Shown here in pieces: positions 55,155-64,000 of a DNA stretch of 64,000 nt. Within the stretch, counting starts at the first letter, position 1. Each line of letters starts with the position of its first letter. Source of the DNA: Nectonema munidae (Eukaryota; Nematomorpha; Nectonematoida; Nectonematidae); assembly GCA_030549495.1 (NCBI GenBank), contig JAUIRK010000691.1:124001-188000 (forward strand), written 5' to 3'. A program made the position numbers and the translations under genes. The notes under the pieces were generated by a model, which had not been told where the DNA came from, did not search any database, and saw nothing but the letters and a program-made list of their open reading frames with translations.

Positions 55155-56447
55155 AACGTATATTTTTACTATATACCTAATATGCAGCCATTTTTTGAAA
55201 ATTTTTTATAGAACTGTTTTTCAGGCATACATTACTAATTCAATTGCTACTCCGAGATATTTTTTAACCGTATTATCCAAAATCCATTACAGAAATAAAA
55301 TTAGCATAGTCGATTTGGTATAAAACAGATATTTTATTTTTTTGATAATATTTTTGAAAACAGTATCTAAAAGTAAACCACAAATCTGATTCAAGCTTTC
55401 AGATATTTTAAAACCATAAATGCCAAACCTGAGTCCAAAAATAAAACCAGCATCTTCCATTTGGCATAAAAACAGATATTTTATTTAAATTATTTCTGTA
55501 GACATTAGACGTAAATCGAACATTTGATTGACACTTTCAGACATTTAAAACCTCTAAATGCAAAAAATGATTTCAGAAATAAAAATTATCATGGTCGAAT
55601 TGGTATAAAAACATATATTTCATGTAAAATTAGAGAGAATATTTTGGGATATAGTTTTCAGACATAAACCGCAAATTTGATTGACACTAGCAGTAAAACC
55701 TCTAAATGCGAAAACTGTGTTCAGAAATGAAATCATCATGATATATTTGCTATAAAAACAAATTTTAGAACTAAACGCAAATTTAATTGATACTTATATG
55801 TATTTTCAAATTCAAACTGCAAAAATTGAGTCCATAAATGAAACTAGCATGGTTGATTTGATATAAAAACATATATTTAATTGTAAAATTTGAATGAATG
55901 TTTTTGGAGACAATTTTCAGAAGTAAACCGCAAATATGATTAATACTTATAGGTATTTTTAAATCCTAAATGTAAAAAATGAGTCCAGAAATGAAATCAG
56001 CATTGCCGATTTAGTATAAAGACATATATTTTATGTAAAATTTGAAGGTATATTTTATTAGATATATTTTTGATCAATCAAAATTTTGATTGACATTTTC
56101 TAAAAAGTAGCCATGATTATTGAAAAAATTAAATATATAATGTGTTATGCGTTCCAAACTGTATATAATTATAAATTTCAGGGTATTATATAATATAGAT
56201 CCTAAGTTATAAGGTTAAGTACAGATAATGTCAAAATTTTGCTGAAAAATTTTAATTTTTGATTTTGATTGACAGTTTTGGACATGAAGGGGTCATTAAA
56301 CTACCATAAAAATGGTTTCAAGAGATGCAGCTAGCGATTTTAGGAAAAGTCACAAAATTTGAAGGGATATGATTCAGCCAATTTTCTACAATTAATTTTT
56401 TAGTGAAGGGGGCGTTTTACCATCCCCCCCAGCACTAATAGGGTTAA
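55155..56447 (+). mobile_element. piggyBac-like element, right part (array plus right terminus)
   Basis: Starts with sequence matching 18890 onward (ctaatatgcagccatttttt, attttttaaccgtattatcc) and carries the same 150-bp accgcaaat array to about 56060. It then ends with gccaattttctacaattaat, a GC patch (ggggcgttttaccatcccccc) and agcactaatagggTTAA at 56431-56447. It complements the copy at 17229-20002, which has the left end but not the right. The left part is missing here. Confidence 0.75.
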
Positions 56448-56929
56448 GATTATTTAACCATAAATATTTGGCTCACAAATTTTTTATTTGATTCCCTTAC
56501 TTTTAGAATAGAAAGATAAACCTAGTCTTAGTTAATTTTTATCAAATTATGCACATACGAAGCTAAAAGTAAGGGGAGCCAACGATATATTTAAAGAATA
56601 AATATTTTTTGATTTGAACATTTTTCGATTCTTTGATTATTCGACAAATATAATATTTAAAATCGTGCAAATTGCAAAGTATAGGTAATAACTTTTGTAA
56701 CATCGTATGAGGTAGCAAAATATGAACAGAAAATTTCATATTTTTTGATTTTTTAAGAATATTTTTCGATTCTTTGATTACAGAATTTTATTTTGATTAT
56801 TTGACAAATATATTATTTAATATCGTGAAAAATTGCAAAAAATATATTAATTAAGGTAATAACTTATCTAACATCCTCTCCCCAATGAGGTATATCAAAT
56901 CTTACATTTAGCAAAATATGAACGGACAG

Positions 56930-57040
56930 GGAATAGAAACCATCGTAGTATACAGTTGGAGATGAATCATCGTAGTATACAGGTTGGAGATAACACTCAA
57001 GTTGTCTACCCGCGTTCAACCATACAGGTTATGAGATATA
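56930..57040 (-). repeat. right member of the inverted repeat pair, with an internal duplication
   Basis: Reverse complement partner of 54645-54740. It differs by a tandem copy of about 28 bases (catcgtagtatacagttgga near 56940 and again near 56970), which lengthens this arm. Confidence 0.65.
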
Positions 57041-57044
57041 TATA

Positions 57045-58725
57045 TATTTTTAAATTTTTACGTGTGTATAAATTTATAATAAATATATCAAAATTGTATT
57101 TCCCGGTAGCTAAGATTGCTTTTCCAAAAAATTGTTTTACCTTATTATGTTTACATCATAACAACAAAGAAAACTTTAGTGTTGGTGTCGTGACTGAAGA
57201 AACAAAACGAGGTAAGCCTTCAGACATGAGCGACACAAAAACTCTTTTATTTGGTTAAAATATTTTGACTGAAAATTGGATTTTATATTTTATCGATTTT
57301 GTAGAAATATAAATGGTAGTCTAGCAAGAGCACTTGTGCGCTGTATACTTTGTAAACGATTGCTTGATGTTTTGTTGTCTCCCGTGTCCTTTCCAATCCA
57401 CCAATAGAAGAATTATGAGGCTGGATTTGATGGTTTAGTTAGAAGATAGTGTATAAAAATTACAAGGGGCGTGTCCCGTGTATAACCTGAGTTTTGCAAG
57501 ACCTCCTTAGTTATGTTCAAAATACTCTTCGCATTTTGTTGATTCAAGGCATACTTTGGATGTAGTGAGGTTGATCATTATTTTAATTCATTTAAGTTAA
57601 CTGAAACGTGCATTCTACGCCTCAGACCATATCGCAGTCTATAAAATACTTTAATTCATGAAATTATTTATTTACTGACGTAGGTTAAAAATAAGAAAAA
57701 TATGAAATGGAAAAAGTGTTCTCCAATCACAATCAAGGATGCTATTTACCATGCACGTCAGAGAGAGTTTACTTCAAATAGCGTCGCTAGTCTAAGAAGC
57801 TTGAACCTGGAGAGTTGAAACTAAGCATAGGCTAGAATATAAATACAGCTTTCAAAAATTCTGATTTATTTATCCTCCTTTTTTGCAACGTGTTGAGAAG
57901 AATTCTGATGTTTTTTTCGTGTCTCCTCTTCTGCTTTTATGCATTGCTGCCCTTTCCTTTCCAAAGTAGTAAGAGCTCAGCTTCTAAACGTTTTCCATAT
58001 CACACCTCTTCTTGCCCAAATATATTATTATTTTGGAAAAATTTGTAATTGAAAAATATGAGGATAACGAAAAATGGAAAACAATCATCTTGGCAAATGT
58101 TGTTTAAAAGTACAGCATTCAAATCTCAAAAAAGCTAAGCAATCATGAAATACGACCAAAATTTATAGAAATGAATGATCACATCCATTGTTACTGTCAG
58201 TTAGAGCATGATGACTAAGGAGAGAGGTGTTAGAAATCTTGCAGCTCTATGTTTGTTCACAAATAAGTATTTATGCATGAATATTGAAAGTAGAAAACTG
58301 ATGAACCTAACAAATTTCAAGAGGATAATCACGTCCTAAGAAGAAATATCTCGAAAAGAGGAAAGTAAAATTATTAAACATAGCAGTCGAACTTTGGGTA
58401 TTAGTTGTACTTTATATTTAAAAATACAAGCCAAGAGGGCTTAACATTTATAATTTTATTTGCTATCATCACATTTAAAATACTCAAAAATAAGGGTTCT
58501 CCTAAATATGATATAATATTAAACATTTAAAGTTTAATAATAATTTGGTTAAAAAGTTCTTCCGTATTAAACTCTCATTTTTTGCCTAAAAGTTTTCCAT
58601 TATTTTTAGTAAATTTAACTCATTTTTTATGCATTTCTATAAAAAAGTTTTGGATCTAACTAATGATTATCATTTTACGATCGTTCCAGTACTGCATCAA
58701 ATGAAATCATAGAATGAGAGGCACC
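57045..58725. other. no recognised gene
   Basis: AT-rich. A short stretch near 57170-57215 (gtgactgaagaaacaaaacg before gtaagcc) looks like an exon end with donor on the plus strand, but its frame is too short to identify. Nothing else recognised. Confidence 0.35.
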
Positions 58726-58730
58726 GAGTG

Positions 58731-58827
58731 TTGGTTGGTTGGTTTGAGATATATCAACGCACTTACAGCCGTAAAGCTATATGCTCGCATTATGCTTAAG
58801 ATGCTTGCTCTCAGTTTTTGTGAATTT
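58731..58827 (-). repeat. 97-bp repeat, inverted relative to 20003-20095
   Basis: Contains gctatatgctcgcattatgc and ttggttggtttgagat, the mirror of 20003-20095. Flanking sequences differ between the two sites, which delimits the shared unit to about 95 bases. Confidence 0.7.
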
Positions 58828-59329
58828 GTTTTTAAGAGTTGAGAGCCTTGAGGGTCTCACCCCTGAGATTTCAACTGTTAAGCTGGGAGCTACACCTAAA
58901 CAACTATTGAAGCTCAGGGCACAGAGATGTATTAAAAATAATTTATAAATATTAATGAACTTTTATATTAAAATTTTAAAAAACATTACTTTTAAAATTT
59001 TGATTAAAGCAAAGAAATATTGAAAATTATTTTTTGGTTTTAACTTTAAGCGATCAAAGTTGTTTTTTTGCAATTTGGATAGATTCGTCGATGATATTCT
59101 ATTACTTGAAACAGCCATTATTATCGTTGTTCAGATTGCGTAAGGTGACCACTAGGGTTATGAATTTTTTTCTTGTTTACCCTGAAGTATTTTTCAATCA
59201 ACTTTTTGTTATAAAAATAAAATATACCAATAAAATTAATTTATTTTTCAAAAAGTTGCCCCAGAATGCATTTTATGTTATTTTATATTTTAAATTTTCA
59301 AAAAATTCATTATAAATCAAAAAAATATT

Positions 59330-60500
59330 TTAATTGAAAGTATTTTTTAAAATAAATTTTAAATTTAAATATTTGTCCGTTTTGCAGCTTTTTTTCAGTT
59401 CTTCTAGCCGTTTTATTGCCCTTTCTGCAATAATAATATTTGTTCTCGGTATGTCTATAACCGATGTATCTTTTGCCCAGTGATTTTTAAAGCACTTTTG
59501 CAATTTGTGTGCCAAGCGCAGGCTATAAAATACACAGCTTTTTCTAATTTTTTCCTATGATCAGGTCAAAGAAAATGTGCAATAAGAGCACAAATTGCTC
59601 TGGAATTGCATCGAGCGTTATGTAGTAGAGGTAATGCTTTCCAATTTATTGCAGCAACTTGTTTTATCCTTACAAATTCTATACGCATAACATAATGTAA
59701 GCAAAATGTAAAGTCATCTCTCCAACCACGTTTTTAAAATAAGGCATTTCGGTGTATATACCTTTTTTAACTTATCATAATTTTAACTATTATTTTTATA
59801 AATCCATACTTCATACATGGATCATTTGAGATTACTGGAAAATAATAATTAAGAATATGTCTTAAACTTCTGTCTAAAATGTCAAATTGAGGTTTAGTTA
59901 AACCTAAATTCAACATTTTCTCCTGAAGTCTTACTACAACTCCTGCAAAACGACCAGTATTTGTAGGTGTAGTATCACATATAATCATTTTTATGCTTGA
60001 CCATACAGCATTTCCATCTAGAAGGTTTATTATTAATCCTTCTGAAATGCTTTTTGTGGAGCTGTCTTTAGTTCTGAATATTAATTGTGTGTTCAGAATT
60101 TTAAAGACACACTACTTGATATCCTTCAAATTTTTATCATTTTTATTAACTAGCAATCTTTTGCAGTCAAAATGTAAACAAAATTTTTTCAAGATTTTCT
60201 TAATTTATAATTGCATTGATTTACCACTCGCAATCATACTTTTAAATATTCCAGATTGTGTTGGAGTTGGCAAGTTATTCCCTCTTCAAAAAAACTTAAA
60301 CATAATTTTGATGCTTTATTTGCAGAAAGAGATAGACTTGTCACCAATTTAAGGGATTGTCTTGGAGAGCATTTGTTTTATCTTTTTTTGCAGTTTTCTA
60401 AATTAAAGTCATCTTCACTGGAATCAGAACTGAATGATAATTCACTAGAGTTTTTGTCATATTCAGAATGCATAAAAACTTTGTTGTTTGAATCTTTTCG
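59330..60500 (-). pseudogene. decayed hAT-like transposon protein (CDTTxxNTGR / IDIPRxN family)
   Basis: Minus strand, in order: KNLKDIK region (about 60130), KSISEGLIINLLDGNAVWSS (about 60055-59995), IICDTTPTNTGRFAGVVVRL (59985-59925), KPQFDILDRSLRHILNYYF (about 59890-59830), LHNARCNSRAICALIAHF (about 59620-59570), then HWAKDTSVIDIPRTNIIIAE and RAIKRLEELKKSCKTDKYLN (59490-59365). I know this motif order from an uncharacterised multi-copy arthropod/cnidarian family with CDTTxxNTGR, PQFIxCQHHxLDR and IDIPRSNxCAERAIK blocks. Here the GCQHH part of the second block is missing. Frames are broken repeatedly. A hAT-type end at 61366 may be its 5' terminus. Confidence 0.65.
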
Positions 60501-61339
60501 TCTTTTTGATGGGTGAATAGAGGAAATAGAAGCACATTGATTTGTCACACCCTATTTTTCCTTTCGATTCAATTTGTTTATTATAAATAGCTTTATCTTA
60601 TTTGCACAACCAGTTTCCATTTACTTTTGTTATATCAAATAAATTTAACAAAGCTTCATTAAATTCTTTTTTAGAATACTTTTGATTTTTTTCATATTCT
60701 AAAATTTTTTTACTTCCTTCTGCGTGCTCATTTAGTACTTCATTGTTTATATGTTTTTAACTCATTTTGATAAAATCTAATTGTTTTTGCCAAAGTTCTG
60801 GCTCAATTTCAAGGAACGAGAAGGGTAAGTTCATTTTTATAAATATAAATCTTTTTTCTATCTTTTTTGAATGATTGAATATTAATGTTGGCTTTTTTGC
60901 TTTTTGATACAATCCTTTTCTTTATTTGTTTCAAAATCAACACTGTCATCAAATTAAGCTAACGCGCAAAGTCCTTCAAAAAGGTACCACAAATGTCTTA
61001 CTTGGAAATCAACGAGTAATTTTTTGTAATAAAAATCCTTAAATGGGCATTAGATGCTGAAGGAGCAGTAAAGCAAGCTCTGTCTAACCCTTTCAGCAAT
61101 GAAAATGTTCTTTTTGACGTGATAATTGTGCTCTATCGAAAGCGTAAATTTGGTTTTATTACACACATTCCACCATGTTTCTGTTTTATACCAGAATAAC
61201 TTTTATTTTGCATCTCTTGTATGTGAAAGATGATGTTGTAAGATGATCTTCTAACTGAATTATTTCACTTTCTGCTTTCACATTATCATTATTATTTTAA
61301 GCTAGGAGGTGTTTCACTGCCAAAAAACAAGAGAAAGGG

Positions 61340-61366
61340 GTCCATGCAAAAAAAAGGTTGAGAATC
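61340..61366. mobile_element. hAT-type terminal sequence
   Basis: On the reverse strand the sequence begins CAGTGATTCTCAACCTTTTT and continues gcatggacccctttctc, the usual style of a hAT end. The opposite end was not found. It may be the 5' terminus of the element whose broken protein is at 59330-60500. Confidence 0.5.
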
Positions 61367-61719
61367 ACTGATGAAGATTTATTCCCTAATGCTATCTAAA
61401 TAAATGCAGAACAATAAGAATAAAAAACTGAAAAATTTAAATCTTTTTTATATTTTGACTAATATGAAAAATGTTATTGATATTAATCTTGTGCAATTAA
61501 TTGGTTCACTTACATCTACTTCTATTTCCAATCTACTTGATTTTGAAGATTCGTTATAAAGAAGTAAGATCTACAAAAACTCATCTTCTTCGTCCAATTT
61601 TGAGATATCTATCATTTTGCCATTTTAAATTGGACTAATGTCAACTTTTATCTTTGATTCTTCATATTTTAAAAACGTTAGAACTTCCGACATTTGCGGG
61701 TTTCAACAGGCAACGAACT

Positions 61720-62118
61720 TCAAATTGAGTTGTTGAAAGAATACATATACAACATATGCATTAGCTGGGTTAGGGGGAGACCTTTAGCAGTAACTACACC
61801 CTCATCTTCTTTTTTGGATATTAGCGCATTTGAGTGTGCTCTACAGGAGCAGAAATCTTTTCGTGGAAGCAGTCGTCCAATATGAACTACGTCATAAGCG
61901 CTCTGATTATAAACAACGGGCAGGGTTATGTGGTAAAAATAAGTAGCCCTTGCACACTTGTCAATGACCAGGGACTGTAGCTTGTGTGTTCCTGAGCTAT
62001 TGCTGCACAGCAGGATCGTCAGAGTACATCCTCTTTCGCTAATCGCCTTTTTGCCAATGTTTTGTAGCGGCGCATCTACACATATGGTCTGCATTGTAGA
62101 TCTGGTGTGCCGCCTCAC
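61720..62118 (-). pseudogene. Tigger/jerky-type transposase fragment
   Basis: Minus-strand frame with ISERGCTLTILLCSNSSGTH, KLQSLVIDKCARATYFYHI and LPVVYNQSAYDVV. It corresponds to the DDE-domain segment SKERITVLLCCNxDGTHKLxPLVIGKS..P..F....LPVxY of Tigger transposases. The catalytic Asp regions on either side are not recognisable, so this is a short isolated piece. It is not the same copy as the Tigger at 14341-15826. Confidence 0.6.
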
Positions 62119-62119
62119 C

Positions 62120-63070
62120 CTTTTTACTCTATACTATTTAGTATCACCAGCTACTCCACCATGCCCTTTTATGCTATACATTGTGAAGGAAATTATAAAT
62201 TGAAGGCAAGTATCAGCTCAATTTTGTAAATTCAATTAATACAATAAAAACACTACCGGTTGATTTCTAAGTCTACCTAAAATCATATCTCTATTCTCTA
62301 CATTTATAGCACATTTTCTAAAAAGCTTTTATTTACAAGCTAAAAATAATTAATTGATAACTTCACACAGTAACTTTTTAAAGGTTTTCACTAATAATAT
62401 TTTAAGATGTATTAAGGGGTTTTTTTTAAAAAAAAGCATAAACTTTTTTAAATACCTTAAAACATATTTGTTTAAAATTTTTCAAAATAAATATTTGATA
62501 ATGTAATATACACTTTTTTTAATTAGATACGTGAGGATTAAACCGTTATTAAGGTTCCATTGGTTAAAAAATATTTTTGTACCTGATTTTTGAGTAAGGA
62601 GGCTGTCAGCGCTGTTAACTAGACGAAGCAATAGTATAAAAATTTTGTATTCCTTGCTATTGGTGTACGAAGAGAGGGATGAGGGTTTTCGACAGACGTT
62701 ACAATTTAAAATGCCAAAGTATAACAATGTATATGAAATCTTAAAAAGTGTCAGGCGATCTACTTCATCAATTTATAAAGAAAAATTTATAAGTAAAAAG
62801 AAAATCTTTTTATAATTTATTAAGCTTTTGCTAAAATGGCTTGGAAAGACAGCTTTGGTATTACACAACTTGTGATAAATGAATTAATTGAGATTAACTA
62901 ATGTATAAATGCGCGGACTAAGAGTAAAATTGAAGTTAAAAATGTTATTTTGCAATATTTTTTACTAAAATAGTAGAACTTAGTGAGTATATTCACGCCC
63001 AAATATTAAATAGAAATTTTAATTCTAAATTTTAATGGCCGTTTCTTCGTCATAAATTTTTGCCTACAAA
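62120..63070. other. no recognised gene
   Basis: AT-rich with long T and A runs; nothing recognised on either strand. Confidence 0.4.
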
Positions 63071-63571
63071 TTACACTTATGTAATTCTTTTTCTATAAAC
63101 TTATTCTTTATATATATTCTTTTTTTATTTTTTGTTTTTGTTCTTCTTTATAATCCTTCTTTTGAATGCATAAAACAAACTTAGTGATAAAATAGTTGGA
63201 AATGTCATGCTTGTTTGAAAAAAGGTGCTCTAATTGATTACACGTATGTAATTCTTTTTTTATAAACTTATTCTTTATATATATTCTTTTTTTATTTTTT
63301 GTTTTTGTTCTTCTTTATAATCCTTCTTTTGAATGCATAAAACAAACTTAGTGATAAAATAGTTGGAAATGTCATGCTTGTTTGAAAAAAGGTGCTCTAA
63401 TTGATTACACGTATGTAATTCTTTTTTTATAAACTTATTCTTTATATATATTCTTTTTTTATTTTTTGTTTTTGTTCTTCTTTATAATCCTTCTTTTGAA
63501 TGCATAAAACAAACTTAGTGATAAAATAGTTGGAAATGTCATGCTTGTTTGAAAAAAGGTGCTCTAATTTG
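63071..63571 (+). repeat. 167-bp unit, three tandem copies
   Basis: Units starting ttacac(t/g)tatgtaattct at 63071, 63238 and 63405 are nearly identical over 167 bases, each containing tttgaatgcataaaacaaac and ending aaaaaaggtgctctaatt. The high identity implies recent duplication (or an assembly repeat). No frame or known family. Confidence 0.95.
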
Positions 63572-63574
63572 AAT

Positions 63575-64000
63575 ATTTATTTTATGTGTGATAAATGGAT
63601 TACATATAGTCAACAACGCTATTCTTTCTACGCCTAGTCAAAGTCAAAAAATACCTAGAAGTTTACAATTTTTTGGATCCGATAGAAAAGTTGAAGAAAT
63701 TAGCAATATTTTGCATGATGTTTCTGTCCATTAAAAAAAGTGACGAGAGCATTTGAAATCAATGAAAGACACATTGGATAATGGCACAATTTAAGATAAA
63801 TCTCAAAAGGAACTTTTACATTGTTGCGCCTTCCTATGTTGACGATTGCACACTACAAAATAAACTAATTATGAAATTTGAAGCAATTTTTTATTCACTA
63901 AGCATGTAAAAAGAAGAAATGGAAGCGTGCTATTTTCTTCTTCACCCAAAATTGTGAGCTTTTGTTTGCATAATCCCCTGACTTTTACTGCTGTAATGTT
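63575..64000. other. no recognised gene
   Basis: AT-rich; short protein-like stretches (SLQFFGSDRKVEEISNI near 63665-63715) may be decayed transposon coding but cannot be assigned. Confidence 0.3.

Noticed and set aside
56956-57258. Plus-strand 100-codon frame
   Set aside because: Its first third is the right arm of the inverted repeat pair, so it is unlikely to be a gene; a short exon-like end near 57215 was noted but not identifiable.
58930-59330. Search for the partner end of the hAT terminus at 61366
   Set aside because: No inverted CAGTGATTCTCAAC-like sequence was found downstream of the broken protein.

Overview
This is an AT-rich, intron-bearing animal genome window, crowded with transposon remains. 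The splice sites, the two host genes and the transposon mix (Jockey/I-like LINEs, piggyBac, several hAT types, Tigger) point to an invertebrate, probably an arthropod; I cannot name the species.

Two host genes are recognisable and lie tail to tail. On the + strand, the last two coding exons of a purine nucleoside phosphorylase (PNP) are at 11987-12177 and 16133-16389; its upstream exons are not in the window. On the - strand, a complete three-exon coding region for a CDK5 activator (p35/CDK5R1-like, predicted 257 residues, N-myristoylation start) runs 41632 -> 24616, with introns of about 9.3 and 7.0 kb filled by transposons. The exon phases fit exactly in both genes. The PNP carries Asp where well-studied trimeric PNPs have the base-reading Asn (SLITN -> SLITD), a change known to alter purine preference.

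Layout. 1-9370: two minus-strand Jockey/I-like LINEs; the second is split by a decayed piggyBac (3069-6857) that itself holds two hAT MITEs. 9890-11560: a decayed hAT. 11987-16640: end of PNP, its last intron filled by a ZBED5-like hAT that contains a truncated Tigger. 16640-24420: intergenic space between the convergent genes, with a repeat-rich piggyBac-like element end (17229-20002), a GC-rich DIRS-like retroelement fossil (about 20479-23620) and a near-perfect 96-bp palindrome. 24427-41632: CDK5 activator gene; intron 2 holds a second piggyBac-like end, a decayed transposon-associated gene (28580-29850), a triplicated 39-mer and a short GC-rich retro-tail; intron 1 holds hAT MITEs, tandem duplications, a 537-bp piggyBac-like MITE, a decayed piggyBac with a 122-bp piggyBac MITE inside, and a hAT. 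41633-47600: mostly unassigned. 47600-50000: a third LINE (different clade) with a hAT MITE inserted; then a hAT fragment. 53400-57050: repeats related to the hAT at 9.9 kb, and an inverted-repeat-bounded block holding another piggyBac-like end. 59330-62120: decayed hAT-like and Tigger coding. 63071-63571: three copies of a 167-bp unit.

The strongest points for follow-up are the PNP substitution, the CDK5 activator gene model, and the piggyBac-like repeat family whose subterminal regions are arrays of about 150-bp units. All statements are from reading the sequence; no database search was possible.
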